This document shows, piece after piece, positions 8,664-17,749 of a DNA stretch of 33,023 nucleotides (position 1 is its first letter; the number at the start of each line of letters is the position of its first letter). The stretch is from the NCBI GenBank assembly GCA_004367505.1, contig SFCB01000288.1, positions 1-33,023 on the forward strand, given 5' to 3'. Made by a program: the position numbers and the translations under genes. This DNA comes from Chloroflexi bacterium OHK40 (GTDB lineage Bacteria > Chloroflexota > Chloroflexia > Chloroflexales > Chloroflexaceae). The notes beneath the pieces were generated by a model. That model was not told the DNA's origin and searched no databases. It saw only the letters and a program-made list of their open reading frames with translations.

Positions 8664-11048
8664 ATGCGCCCACGCTGGTCCAAGGTTGCCCGAGACCTAT
8701 TCCATAACCGCACACGCACCGCGCTCGTCGTACTCTCGATCGCGGTTGGCGTCTTCGCCTTCGGCGCGATTATCGCCACCCGGATCGTGATCACCCGGGA
8801 GCTGCGGGAGAGCTTCCTGGCCACCAACCCGGTGAGCGCAACGATAACCACCGAACCCTTCGACGAGGAGCTGGTGGATGCCGTGCGCCACGTTCCCGGC
8901 GTTGCCCAGGCCGAGGGCGCCCGCGTGGTGAATGCCCGCATCCAGGTTGGCCCTCTCACCTGGCAGGACGCCGTGCTCCACGTGCTGCCCGATGACGGCG
9001 AGACGACCATCGGCATTGTACGGCCCTGGGAGGGCGCCTGGCCCGCCCCTGAGCGCGCCATTCTGATCGAGCGCTCGTCGTTGCCCAAAGTACGCGCGGC
9101 GGTAGGCGACAGCATCAACGTGGCGCTGAGCGGCCAGGAGCCGCGAGCGCTGCCCCTTGCCGGGCTCACCCACGACCTGAGCCTGCCTCCTGCCGCAATC
9201 TCCGGCCAGGCCTACGGATACATCACCTTTGAAACGCTGGAGTGGCTGGGCGGCCCCAGCGACTACAACCAGATCGAGTTCGTCGTCCAGGACGGACGGG
9301 ACGACGAGGCTCAGATCCGGGCCGTTGCCGCGCGGGTGGAGCGGGTGGTGGAGCGGAGCGGGCGCGAGGTGCTCAACACCGACGTGCCAACCCCGCTGCA
9401 GCACCCTGCCGAGGTGGTGCTGCCGACGGTGCTGCTCATCCTCACCACCCTGGGCGTGCTGGCCCTGCTGATCAGCACCTTCCTGATCGTGAACACGATC
9501 AGTGCCATCCTGACGCAGCAGACGCGCCAGATCGGCATCCTGAAGGCGATCGGCGCCCGTGCCGATCAGCTCGCCGGGATGTACTTCGCCCTCGCCGCCG
9601 CCTTTGGCGTGCTGGCGCTGCTGATCGCCGTGCCGTTTGCCGCGCTGGCAGCCTACGGCCTCAGCCGCTTTGTTGCCGGGCAGCTAAATGTGGACCTTAA
9701 CGGCTATCGTTTTCCGCCCCAGGTGATCGCCCTGCAGGCGGTAGCGGCGCTGCTCGTGCCGCTAGCGGCTGCCGCCGTGCCCATCCGAAGCGTCGTGCGG
9801 CGGCCAGCCCGCGAGGCACTCGCCGGTAGCACCGAGGCGCCGATCGGCCAGACACCGGTAGATCGGCTGATTAGCCACCTGCGGGGCCTCTCGCGCCCCA
9901 CCAGGCTCGCGCTGCGGAACACCTTCCGCCGACGCGGCCGCCTGGCGCGCACGCTCGTCGCCCTGGCCCTCGGCGGCGCCGTCTTCATCTCGGTGATGAC
10001 CCTCCGGGCCTCGCTCTACACCACGCTCGACGAGAGCATCGTCTCGCAGCGCTACGATGTGGAGGTGCAGTTCGGCCGGCCCTACCGCGATGCCCAGGTT
10101 ACCCCGGTGGCCGGGGCCGTCGCCGGGGTAACGAGTGTGGAGAGCCTGCTGCGCGACAGCGCCTTCCCGGTGCGGCCTGATGGTTCCACTGGCGAGGCGC
10201 TGATTCTGCGGGCGCTGCCCGCCGACACGACGATGTTCGCCCCGAAGATGGTCGCGGGCCGCTGGCTGCTGCCAGGCGATGATCGGGCCGTGGTGCTGAC
10301 GACGAACTATCTCACCCGAGATCCGGACGCGCAGGTAGGTGATCTGCTACGGCTGGAGATCGCGGGCGAGGAGGGTGACTGGCGGATCGTCGGCTTCATC
10401 GACGAGCTGATCCCGCCGGTGAGCCCGGCCTGGGCCTACGTGACGCTCGACGCCTACACCCGCGTGGCCGGAGGCGTGGGGCGCACCGATACGCTGCGCA
10501 TCACGACGGCGGACCACGGCCAGGCGAGTCACGCCGCCACGGTAGCCAACCTTGAGCATGCGCTGGAGGCCGCCGGTTTTGACGTGCGGCTCATCCGCAG
10601 CCGCTCGGAGGATCGGGCCATCCTGAGCGAGCGCTTCAACGTGCTCACCGTCATCCTCTCGGTGATGGCGCTCCTGATCGGCACCGTAGGCGGCCTGGGC
10701 CTCGCCGGCACCATGAGCATCAACGTGCTGGAGCGCACCCGCGAGATCGGGGTGATGCGCGCGATCGGCGCGGCCGACCGCGCGATCCGCCAGATCGTCT
10801 TGAGCGAGGGCGTGGTGATCGCCGGGCTGGCCTGGGTGCTTGGTACGCTCCTCTCGCTGCCGCTGAGCTACGCCATGTGCTACGCCTTTGGCAAAGGCTT
10901 GCTCAACGCGCCGCTCACGTGGGTCTACTCGCTGCCCGGTGTCGCACTGTGGCTTGTGATTGTGCTCTTGATCGCCGTCGTGGCGAGCCTCTTGCCCGCC
11001 CGCTCCGCCGTTCGCCTGACTGTCCGCGAGGTGCTCGCCTATGAGTAA
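8664..11048 (+). CDS. Two-module FtsX-type ABC transporter permease
   Basis: The protein has 794 residues with two FtsX modules in tandem. Membrane segments are seen near the N-terminus ([18 protein letters not shown]), in the middle (three helices around [32 protein letters not shown] and [15 protein letters not shown]), and again in the second half, ending with [17 protein letters not shown]. Both modules carry the characteristic loop after the helix: [14 protein letters not shown] and [14 protein letters not shown]. The extracytoplasmic loops are large. This is the layout of LolCDE/MacB-like exporters of lipids, lipoproteins or drugs. ATG 8664 has GGAG at 6-nt spacing; a TTG at 8634 inside the palindrome is less likely. 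Its stop overlaps the ATPase start by 8 nt, so the two are coupled. The substrate is unknown. Confidence 0.92.
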   Translation: MRPRWSKVARDLFHNRTRTALVVLSIAVGVFAFGAIIATRIVITRELRESFLATNPVSATITTEPFDEELVDAVRHVPGVAQAEGARVVNARIQVGPLTWQDAVLHVLPDDGETTIGIVRPWEGAWPAPERAILIERSSLPKVRAAVGDSINVALSGQEPRALPLAGLTHDLSLPPAAISGQAYGYITFETLEWLGGPSDYNQIEFVVQDGRDDEAQIRAVAARVERVVERSGREVLNTDVPTPLQHPAEVVLPTVLLILTTLGVLALLISTFLIVNTISAILTQQTRQIGILKAIGARADQLAGMYFALAAAFGVLALLIAVPFAALAAYGLSRFVAGQLNVDLNGYRFPPQVIALQAVAALLVPLAAAAVPIRSVVRRPAREALAGSTEAPIGQTPVDRLISHLRGLSRPTRLALRNTFRRRGRLARTLVALALGGAVFISVMTLRASLYTTLDESIVSQRYDVEVQFGRPYRDAQVTPVAGAVAGVTSVESLLRDSAFPVRPDGSTGEALILRALPADTTMFAPKMVAGRWLLPGDDRAVVLTTNYLTRDPDAQVGDLLRLEIAGEEGDWRIVGFIDELIPPVSPAWAYVTLDAYTRVAGGVGRTDTLRITTADHGQASHAATVANLEHALEAAGFDVRLIRSRSEDRAILSERFNVLTVILSVMALLIGTVGGLGLAGTMSINVLERTREIGVMRAIGAADRAIRQIVLSEGVVIAGLAWVLGTLLSLPLSYAMCYAFGKGLLNAPLTWVYSLPGVALWLVIVLLIAVVASLLPARSAVRLTVREVLAYE

Positions 11049-11769
11049 TGTCAATGGTCAGATGCCACCCGAGCCGATCATCGCCATGCGAGGAGTGGTG
11101 AAGCAGTACGAGACGGCGGCTGGCCCCTACACGGCGCTGCGCGGGATTGATCTCGTGGTTGGCCGTGGCGAGTTCGTCGCGATTGTTGGCAAGTCGGGCA
11201 GCGGAAAATCGACGCTGATCAACATGATCACGGGGATCGACCGGCCAACGGCGGGCACGGTGCGGGTGGCCGGCGCCGACCTGGAGCGACTGGACGAGGG
11301 CCAACTCGCGACGTGGCGGGGACGGAATCTTGGGATTATCTTTCAGTTCTTCCAGCTGTTGCCCACGCTGACGGTGGCGGAGAATGTGATGCTGCCCATG
11401 GACTTCGCCAACCTCGCTACGGCCCGTGAGCGCGAGGCCCGCGCCCGCGCATTGCTCGAGCGCATGGAGTTGGGCGAGCACGCCAATAAGCTGCCTGCGG
11501 CGCTCTCGGGCGGCCAGCAGCAGCGGGTGGCGATCGCCCGCGCCCTGGCCAACGACCCTCCACTGCTGGTTGCCGACGAGCCGACCGGCAACCTCGACAG
11601 CCGCACGGCCGCCGCAATCTTTCACCTGTTTGAGGAATTGGTGGCGCAGGGGACGACGGTCGTGATGGTGACGCACGATAACGACCTTGCTCGCCGCGCC
11701 GGTCGGGCCGTGACAGTGGCCGACGGGCAGATCGTTGCGGCGCTGGGCGTGCCGACGCCGGTGACTTGA
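11041..11769 (+). CDS. ABC transporter ATP-binding protein (LolD/MacB-like)
   Basis: The 242-residue protein has one complete nucleotide-binding domain. Walker A is GKSGSGKST, the Q-loop region is [11 protein letters not shown], the signature is [15 protein letters not shown], Walker B is [12 protein letters not shown], and the switch His is in [10 protein letters not shown]. The phrase EPTGNLD and the [10 protein letters not shown]-loop are typical of the LolD/MacB/FtsE group, which pairs with FtsX-type permeases. It overlaps the preceding permease by 8 nt and is followed by a fusion protein, so together they form an exporter. It could also serve the orphan permease at 2610. Confidence 0.95.
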   Translation: MSNVNGQMPPEPIIAMRGVVKQYETAAGPYTALRGIDLVVGRGEFVAIVGKSGSGKSTLINMITGIDRPTAGTVRVAGADLERLDEGQLATWRGRNLGIIFQFFQLLPTLTVAENVMLPMDFANLATAREREARARALLERMELGEHANKLPAALSGGQQQRVAIARALANDPPLLVADEPTGNLDSRTAAAIFHLFEELVAQGTTVVMVTHDNDLARRAGRAVTVADGQIVAALGVPTPVT

Positions 11770-11854
11770 TGGAACCCACCAGGCCGTAGCCCACGAATCC
11801 TGGTGAGCAGGATGGCGTGCGGCGTACCAGGAACAGAAAGTAGAGGGAATACCC

Positions 11855-13339
11855 ATGCGCAGGATCATGATCCTCGCCTTGATCGTCGTGCTCGCCGCTG
11901 CCGGTACCTTTGCCGTACTAGGCGGCCAGAGCCGGAGTGTGGCCCGGCCGGAAACCCCGACCGTGCCGGTGCAGGCCGCCGCCGCTGGCGTCGTGGCAGA
12001 TGGTACGGTGCTACCGCTGGCCGATGCGGCGTTGAGCTTCGAGCGCTCGGGCACAGTTGCCGCCATTCTGGTAGACGAGGGCGATGCCGTGACGGAGGGC
12101 CAGCCCCTGGCCCGGCTTGATACGCGGGCGCTGGAGCTGAGGGTCGAGCAAGCCCGGGTTGGCCTGGCTCGCGCCGAGGCCCAATACAATCAGATCGCCG
12201 CCGGCGCCGCGCCGGAGGTTGTGGCGGTGGCCGAGGCCGGTGTGGCGCAGGCCCGCGCCAACCAGGCGCAGGCCGAGGCGAGCGTTACGGCCACCGACCT
12301 TGCCGCCGCGCAGGCTGAGCTCGCCAATGCGCGCGCGGCCCTCGCCGCCGTGCTGAACGGCCCGAAGACGACCGAGGTGACCCAGGCCCAGGCCGCCGTA
12401 GAGCAGGCTCGCGCCAACCTCGCCCGGCAGCGCGATAGCCTCTCGGCGGCCAAGACGAATGCCGGCCTGGCGCTGGAGCAGGCCGCCAATACGTTGCGCA
12501 CCGCTCAGGATGAGTATAGCCGGATCTACTGGGACAACCGGGAGCTGGAGAAGCGGCCGGGCGATCTGCCCCAGGCCCGGATCGACCAGGAGGCCGCTGC
12601 CCTGCGCACTGCCGAGAATGCCGAGCGGGCCATGGCCCAGGCCCAGGTGAGCTACGAGCAGGCCCGCCAGGCTGAGGCGGAGGGCGTGCGTGACGCCGAG
12701 GCGCGTCTGCGCGACGCTGAGGCGCGCCTGGAGCAGTTGCTCGCCCCGCCCGACGCCGACCGGGTGGCTGCGGCCCAGGCCCGCGTGGCTGCCGCCGAGG
12801 CGAACCTTGCCCGGCTCGAAGGTCCTGCCCGCGCCACCCAACTGGAGGGCGCGGCCGCTGGTGTGGCCCAGGCCCAGGCGCAGCTCGAACAGGCGGCCGC
12901 CGGGCCACGTGAGGTGGATCTCGCGGCGGCCCAGGTGGAGATTCAGGCCGCCCGGGTTGCCCTGCGGCAGGCCGAGCTCGATCTGGAGCAGGCGACCCTG
13001 CGCGCCCCCTTCGCGGGCCTGGTCGCCCGGATTGATCTGACCATCGGCGAACTGGCCGGGCCGACCACGCCCGCGCTGGTGATCGCCGACATGAGCGGCT
13101 GGCGGATCGAGACCGACGATCTGACCGAGCTCGAGGTGGTGCGGCTGCGAGAGGGCGACCCCGTGACGGTTCGTTTCGACGCCCTGCCCGAGCTGCGCCT
13201 GCCGGGGCGCGTGCGACAGATCAAGCCGATCGGCAGCAACCGCCAGGGCGATATCGTCTACACCGTCGTGGTGGACCTGGAGCAGAGCGACCCACGGCTG
13301 CGCTGGAATATGACGGCTGTGGTCGAGCGGGAGGGGTGA
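11855..13339 (+). CDS. HlyD/MacA-type membrane fusion protein
   Basis: The protein has 494 residues. Residues 5-24 are a membrane anchor or signal. A split lipoyl-like domain flanks a very long alpha-helical hairpin: the first half is around GTVAAILVDEGDAVTEGQPLA (67-87) and the second around RAPFAGLVARIDLTIGELAG (about 385-405). Between them, an Ala/Gln/Arg/Glu-rich coiled coil of nearly 300 residues is unusually long for a MacA relative. A beta-barrel domain ends the protein. ATG 11855 follows GAGGGA. The gene lies 85 nt after the ATPase and completes a permease-ATPase-adaptor operon. In an organism without a classic outer membrane, the adaptor may deliver substrate across the wall; this is inference. 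Confidence 0.9.
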   Translation: MRRIMILALIVVLAAAGTFAVLGGQSRSVARPETPTVPVQAAAAGVVADGTVLPLADAALSFERSGTVAAILVDEGDAVTEGQPLARLDTRALELRVEQARVGLARAEAQYNQIAAGAAPEVVAVAEAGVAQARANQAQAEASVTATDLAAAQAELANARAALAAVLNGPKTTEVTQAQAAVEQARANLARQRDSLSAAKTNAGLALEQAANTLRTAQDEYSRIYWDNRELEKRPGDLPQARIDQEAAALRTAENAERAMAQAQVSYEQARQAEAEGVRDAEARLRDAEARLEQLLAPPDADRVAAAQARVAAAEANLARLEGPARATQLEGAAAGVAQAQAQLEQAAAGPREVDLAAAQVEIQAARVALRQAELDLEQATLRAPFAGLVARIDLTIGELAGPTTPALVIADMSGWRIETDDLTELEVVRLREGDPVTVRFDALPELRLPGRVRQIKPIGSNRQGDIVYTVVVDLEQSDPRLRWNMTAVVEREG

Positions 13340-13344
13340 GGGTG

Positions 13345-14748
13345 CTATGATCGGACGACGACCCCCCCGTGGAGGACGAGAACGGGCCGCGCAAGGGCCT
13401 CGATGTCGGCCAGGGGATCGCCAGCGACCACGAGGATGTCGGCGGCGCGGCCAGGTGTGAGCGTGCCGAGCTCGGCCTCAAGGCCGAGCACCCGGGCCCC
13501 GCCAGCGGTTGCGGCGACGATGATCTGCAGGGGGGTGAGGCCGGCCGCCGCCCAGTGGCGGATCTCCTCCATGGGCATTCCGAGGGTGAGGCCCGGTGCC
13601 CCGCCGTAGTCGTCGCCGAGGGCCAGGAGGCCGCCGGCGGCGGCGAAGCGGCGGAGGTTGTCATACATCACCGGCTGGATCAGGCGGCGCCACTCGACGA
13701 CATTGCCGCGCTCAATGGCCAGCCCTTCGTAGACAGCAATGGTGGGCACGAGTCCCACGCCACGGGCCACCATCAGATCGATCAGATCGTCGGGGATGGG
13801 GTCGCGGGGGCTATGGGCCGCGTCGCTGATGCCCTGTTCCACGGCGCGGCGCAGCGCGGATGCGCGGTCCACGTGGGAGGAGACACGGAGCCCACGGGCG
13901 GTGGCCGTGCTGATGATTGCGGCGAGCTCCTCGTTGGAGAGTTCGGCCCAGCTCACATCGGTGCGCCCGCTCACAGCGATCTTGATCAGGTCGACGCCAC
14001 GGCTGGCGAGGGCCTCGATCCCGGCGCGCGCGTCGTCGGGGCCCTCGACGAGGAGCAGACCGGGGTTGACGCCGTAGACTCGGGTGGAGAAGCTGCCCGG
14101 TACATTCACGATTGGGCCGGCGACGACGAGGCGAGGCAGGGTGGGGTCACCCCCGGCGGCGATACGATCACGTAGGGCGAGCACTTCGTCGGGGGGGCCA
14201 CCGAGGTCGCGCAGGGTCGTTACGCCAGCGCGGACCCAGGCCCGCAGTTCGTCGTCGGTGAGGCCGCGCGTGTGGGCGTGGGCATTGACGAATCCGGGAA
14301 GGATGGTGGCACCAGCGAGATTGCGTACCGGTGTATCGGCGCTGTAGGAGAGATCCGTGGCGCCGCCAATGGCGACGATGCGCCCCGCGCGGATTGCCAC
14401 GGCCGCGTCGGGAATGGGTGGGGCGCCTGTGCCGTCGATCAGGGCCGCGCCGAGGATCACCAGGTCGTACCGGGGTGCTGCCGGGGTTGGTGTTCTGGGT
14501 AGGGGTGTCACAAGCGCGCGCGTGGGGGATGGAGCCGGAGCCGTGGGTGTCGGGGTGGGTGCCGTGGGCAGCGGTGTCGCGACCAGTGGCGCGGGGGATG
14601 GGGCGGCTGGGAGCGTTGCAGCTTCTGGTGCGCATGCGGTGAGCAGCACGGCGGCGAGCAGCAGGCGTGTGCAGCTAGCGGCGATGACATGCGGTCGGGG
14701 CGGACGAGCAGGGCGCGGGGCGCCGCGCCCGGGTGCGGCAAGGCCCAT
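13345..14748 (-). CDS. Amidohydrolase-family lipoprotein
   Basis: The protein has 467 residues. Residues 27-39 form a lipoprotein signal ending LLTAC, so C39 should carry the lipid. A Pro/Thr-rich linker (about 45-92) follows. The metal-dependent hydrolase barrel shows HAH (157 and 159) in PGFVNAHAHT, K256 in VDLIKIA, H292, H312 and an Asp pair (379-380) in LALGDD, so the metal site appears complete. The tail LGTLTPGRAADILVV is typical of imidazolonepropionase/prolidase-like amidohydrolases. The start at 14748 has GGAGG six bases upstream; a start 63 bases further upstream lacks this. The substrate could be a cyclic amide, a dipeptide or another compound; the sequence does not tell. It converges on the fusion-protein gene with a 5-nt gap. 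Confidence 0.88.
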   Translation of the reverse strand: MGLAAPGRGAPRPARPPRPHVIAASCTRLLLAAVLLTACAPEAATLPAAPSPAPLVATPLPTAPTPTPTAPAPSPTRALVTPLPRTPTPAAPRYDLVILGAALIDGTGAPPIPDAAVAIRAGRIVAIGGATDLSYSADTPVRNLAGATILPGFVNAHAHTRGLTDDELRAWVRAGVTTLRDLGGPPDEVLALRDRIAAGGDPTLPRLVVAGPIVNVPGSFSTRVYGVNPGLLLVEGPDDARAGIEALASRGVDLIKIAVSGRTDVSWAELSNEELAAIISTATARGLRVSSHVDRASALRRAVEQGISDAAHSPRDPIPDDLIDLMVARGVGLVPTIAVYEGLAIERGNVVEWRRLIQPVMYDNLRRFAAAGGLLALGDDYGGAPGLTLGMPMEEIRHWAAAGLTPLQIIVAATAGGARVLGLEAELGTLTPGRAADILVVAGDPLADIEALARPVLVLHGGVVVRS

Positions 14749-14779
14749 AGATCCTCCGGGTGATTCGGAAAAGGTAGGA

Positions 14780-14828
14780 CCATGGTAGCGTGTGCCGGGT
14801 GGCGGCGCCATGGTAGGATGCCCCGGCT
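14780..14828 (+). promoter_or_regulatory. Divergent promoter region with a 21-bp direct repeat and extended -10
   Basis: Two similar 21-nt blocks (14780-14800 and 14808-14828, period 28) begin with CCATGGTAG and end in a CCGG-containing stretch. The second contains TGGTAGGAT (14811-14819), which reads as an extended -10 placed 9 nt before the ATG at 14829, so the glycosidase mRNA would have almost no leader. The same interval must also hold the promoter of the divergent amidohydrolase. The repeat could bind a shared regulator; this is inference. Confidence 0.4.
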
Positions 14829-16805
14829 ATGGTGAAACGACCGTTCTACACGCTCGTGGCGCTGCTAGCGCTGGCCAGCCTCTGCGCTCTCCCGGGGTCC
14901 GTGGCCCCGGTGGCATGGGCCCAGCCAGCGGGAGTGAGTTTCTTCGGGCTGAACACCTACTTCACTGGCCTGGAGCGCCACGGGCGCGACGGCGATGCCG
15001 GGGTTGCCACCCTGGTGGATCGAGGCCGGCAGATCGGCGCGGCGTGGGCTCGCGAGGAGCTGAGTTGGGCCAATCTCGAGCGGGATGGTAGGGGCCGCTG
15101 GAGCTGGGAGTACTATGACCGGCGCTTGCTCGCCGCCGCCGAGGGTGGCTACGGCATCGTTGGCATGCTGCTCACCACGCCGGCCTGGGCCCGTGTGAGT
15201 GACTGCGCGGCGCGTACCCAGCGCTATGCCTCAGCCGGTGTGCGCGCCCTCGATTACTGGTGCCCGCCCGCTCGCGCGCAGGACTTTGCCGACTACGTGC
15301 GCGCCGTGGTGGAGCGCTACGACGGCGACGGCCAGGACGACGCGCCGGGCTCGCCCCGGGTGGGCGCCTGGCAGATCTGGAACGAGCCCAACCATTGGGA
15401 GACATGGCCCGGCAGCGCGGCTGAGTACGCCGCCATCCTTCAGGCCGGGTACGCCGCAGCGAAGGCCGCCGATCCGGCCGCGATCGTGGCTACCGGTGGC
15501 CTCTACGTGCTCGATGGGGCCTGGTCCGACGGTGTAGGCCACCAGGACGGGCTGCGCTTCCTGGGGCAGGCGCTGGCCGCGCGGCCGGCCGCCTGGGCCA
15601 GCTTCGACGCCCTGGCGGTGCACCCGTACATGCCCGACAGCGCCCCGGACCAGCCGGGCCTGTACGGTGCCGCCACGCTCTGGGGCCGCCTGACAACGGC
15701 GCGAGCCTGGCTCGATGAGCGCACCAGGCTCCTGGGTGGCGAACCACGCCCGCTATGGGTCAGCGAGCTTGGCTGGTCTACCTGTTCGGCCGCCGAAGCC
15801 GACTGCTACGTTGGCGGCGCTTCGTCAGGTCTGGCCACGCTGGAGGTCGCCGGTGGCGCGCAGGTGCGGGTCTTTCCTGGCCCGAGCGCGGCCCATGGCT
15901 ACGTGGCGGGCGAAGAACTGGAGTGGGCCGGCGCAGGGCAGGCTGACGAGGCGCGCATCGCCGCGCTGATCGGCAAGAGCGAGCAGCAGCAGGCCAACTA
16001 CCTCGTGCGGGCTCACGCGATCGCGCTGGCCCTTGGCGTGCAGCACATGAGCTGGTTCCAGCTCGAAGACAAGTTTGACGGATCGGCGCGCAACTTCTGG
16101 GAGGAAGCGGCGATCTTCCGGACTGCCGCCCAGGGCTACGGGCCCAAGCCGGCCGCCGTGGCCTACGCTGCTCTCACCGCACAGCTGGCGGGGATGCAGT
16201 TCGAGGGCTTCGGGCCGCTTCACTCGTTCCGCTACAGCGCCGGAGGGGCGAGCCCGACCGCGCGCTTCCACCTGCGCTTCCGGAGCGATGACAACCGCCG
16301 GGTTGAGCTGATCTGGCGCAACGCCGGGAGCGAGGAGGTGCGCCTGGCGCTGGAGCCGGGTGTGACGCCTGCGCTCTTCAGCCGCGACGGCGCGCCGCTG
16401 GCCCTGCCCGTGGAGGCGGGCAGCGCCCGCCTGACGATCGGCGAGGCACCGATCTATCTACAACAGAACCTCCCACCCGCCCTCGGGCTCAGCCAGGGCC
16501 AGTTGACGCTGCTGGCGCGTCCCGGCGATGGCCCACAGCCAGTAGAGATCGGCCTGCGGAACCTGGGATCAGGCAGCCTGAGCTGGAGCGCCACCGTTGA
16601 CGCGCCCTGGGCCCAGTTGGAGACGCCGGCAGGCCAGGGTTACAGCAGCCGCCTGCGCCTGACGATTACCCCGGCTGGCCTGGCGCCGGCGATCTATACG
16701 AGCACCTTGCGCATCAACAGCAGCGGCGGCGCGCGCGAGGTGCCGCTGCGGCTAATCGTTGATCCGGGCGTCCAACGGGGTTACCTCCCGCTCGTCGCTC
16801 GCTAG
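14829..16805 (+). CDS. Secreted clan GH-A-like glycoside hydrolase (GH39/GH5-like) with BACON-like C-terminal domain
   Basis: The protein has 658 residues. A signal peptide covers about 1-31 (cleavage near AWA). A TIM-barrel glycosidase region (about 35-420) shows the acid/base Glu E186 in WQIWNEPN and a likely nucleophile E313 in LWVSELGWST, the two-Glu pattern of clan GH-A. About residues 420-560 form a beta region. Residues about 560-650 resemble a BACON/Ig-like module (LSWSATVDAPWAQL ... YTSTLRINSSGG). The protein ends GYLPLVAR, a hydrophobic LPLV-type tail that I associate with secreted Chloroflexota proteins. A cysteine-containing insertion (near SDCAAR and YWCPP) lies between strands. 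It probably cleaves a polysaccharide outside the cell; the exact family and substrate are uncertain. Confidence 0.85.
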   Translation: MVKRPFYTLVALLALASLCALPGSVAPVAWAQPAGVSFFGLNTYFTGLERHGRDGDAGVATLVDRGRQIGAAWAREELSWANLERDGRGRWSWEYYDRRLLAAAEGGYGIVGMLLTTPAWARVSDCAARTQRYASAGVRALDYWCPPARAQDFADYVRAVVERYDGDGQDDAPGSPRVGAWQIWNEPNHWETWPGSAAEYAAILQAGYAAAKAADPAAIVATGGLYVLDGAWSDGVGHQDGLRFLGQALAARPAAWASFDALAVHPYMPDSAPDQPGLYGAATLWGRLTTARAWLDERTRLLGGEPRPLWVSELGWSTCSAAEADCYVGGASSGLATLEVAGGAQVRVFPGPSAAHGYVAGEELEWAGAGQADEARIAALIGKSEQQQANYLVRAHAIALALGVQHMSWFQLEDKFDGSARNFWEEAAIFRTAAQGYGPKPAAVAYAALTAQLAGMQFEGFGPLHSFRYSAGGASPTARFHLRFRSDDNRRVELIWRNAGSEEVRLALEPGVTPALFSRDGAPLALPVEAGSARLTIGEAPIYLQQNLPPALGLSQGQLTLLARPGDGPQPVEIGLRNLGSGSLSWSATVDAPWAQLETPAGQGYSSRLRLTITPAGLAPAIYTSTLRINSSGGAREVPLRLIVDPGVQRGYLPLVAR

Positions 16806-16834
16806 TGGTCGACCACACTGGTCGTGCAGGGTAA

Positions 16835-16855
16835 AGACGCCCCATCGGGGCGTCT
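16835..16855 (+). terminator. Hairpin after the glycosidase gene
   Basis: AGACGCCCC and GGGGCGTCT form a perfect 9-bp stem with an ATC loop, 30 nt after the stop codon. There is no T run, so it is a stable GC-rich hairpin that probably ends or protects the transcript, not a textbook intrinsic terminator. Confidence 0.5.
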
Positions 16856-17148
16856 CAGCGGGGTCGCGATCCAGCGCAATCACCGTGATGATCCACTGGG
16901 AACGCGGGGTGAACGTGCCAGCGCGCGGTGGCACAACCGGCCCGGCAGACGCGCCACACCCGGACGGCTCACGCCGCAGCGTGTGGCCTTCGGGATCGAC
17001 GGAGCGGCGATGCCCGCCGCAAGCGTGCCCGTACAACCCGCCACGCCTTGCCGGTGCCGGGGCGCGATGTGGCCAAAGGAGAGCCAGACATGACCGCATC
17101 GGCCCGGCCCTCGGCCCAACGGCCTACATCGAGCTGGGCGCGAGGGAC

Positions 17149-17154
17149 TATAAT
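17149..17154 (+). promoter_or_regulatory. TATAAT -10 box for a probably leaderless mRNA
   Basis: A perfect TATAAT ends 7 nt before the ATG at 17162, which places the start of transcription at or next to the A of the start codon. No clear -35 is seen at 16-18 nt. No ribosome site lies before the ATG, which agrees with leaderless translation. Confidence 0.5.
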
Positions 17155-17161
17155 CAAAGCG

Positions 17162-17524
17162 ATGCAACGACGAAGGCGGAACCAGAGCCCGGTATGGGGC
17201 GAGCGCTCGCGCCGGAGTCCTCTGCCCCTGATCGGGCTAGCACTGGTGGCCCTGGCGGGGGTGGTGGGCCTCGGCGCTGGGATCGCGGCCCTGCTGCGAG
17301 CCGGCCTGAACGGCGGCTCGCCGCTGCTCACGGCCATCTGCCTGGGTGGCGTGATCCTGGCCTCGCTGGGCCTCGCGATCGTGCTACTGCGGGCTGGCGT
17401 GCGGCGCCTGGTCGAGGGCCAGGCGGAGCGACGAATGGCGACGATCGGCGGGCTGGCGGTGCTGATGGGCCTCGCGCCGCTGCTGATCATCCTGGTGGTG
17501 ATCTTGCTCGCGCGGTGGAGGTAG
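17162..17524 (+). CDS. Small membrane protein of unknown function
   Basis: The protein has 120 residues. A basic N-terminus (MQRRRRNQ...RSRR) is followed by three hydrophobic segments, about residues 22-46, 55-80 and 93-118, and it ends in LLARWR. By the positive-inside rule the N-terminus is cytoplasmic. I recognise no family. ATG 17162 is chosen because TATAAT lies just upstream and the hydrophobic part starts soon after; the reading frame stays open further upstream, but that part is not protein-like. A second small membrane protein follows 225 nt later on the same strand, and the two might work together. Confidence 0.6.
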   Translation: MQRRRRNQSPVWGERSRRSPLPLIGLALVALAGVVGLGAGIAALLRAGLNGGSPLLTAICLGGVILASLGLAIVLLRAGVRRLVEGQAERRMATIGGLAVLMGLAPLLIILVVILLARWR

Positions 17525-17555
17525 GGGAAGAACCAGGAACTGGGAACTACGCCCA

Positions 17556-17592
17556 CCAGGGGCGGGAGTGCCGGGACGGGTGGGACCCCTGG
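17556..17592 (+). terminator. Weak hairpin between the two small membrane protein genes
   Basis: CCAGGGG (17556-17562) and CCCCTGG (17586-17592) could pair across a 23-nt loop, 32 nt after the stop of the first gene. The long loop and missing T run make this only a possible terminator. The rest of the 225-nt gap shows no other feature. Confidence 0.25.
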
Positions 17593-17749
17593 CGGCCACG
17601 ATCCGGCGCAAGCAGCGTCGTGAGCCAGTCAGGGCTGCCTGGACCCTGGTGGCTGGAGCCCGGGCAGCGGCAAGCTATCGATGGGCTCACCTGCTCGGAC
17701 AGGCTGGAACCTGAACCTGAGATCCCGTACGACAGAAAGGGGGTCGCGT

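Larger units (their letters stand above)
16806..17161. other. Intergenic stretch without a supported gene
   Basis: It begins with a 12-bp palindrome (GTGGTCGACCAC, 16805-16816) and the hairpin at 16835-16855, and ends with the TATAAT box at 17149-17154. In between, all frames that stay open lack a ribosome site and any recognisable domain. I see no tRNA or structured RNA that I can name. Confidence 0.5.

Noticed and set aside
17575-17590. GGGTGGGACC as a T-box core on the plus strand before the second small membrane protein
   Set aside because: It lacks the following CGCG-type bases, a specifier stem and a terminator; it is better explained as one arm of the weak hairpin at 17556-17592.
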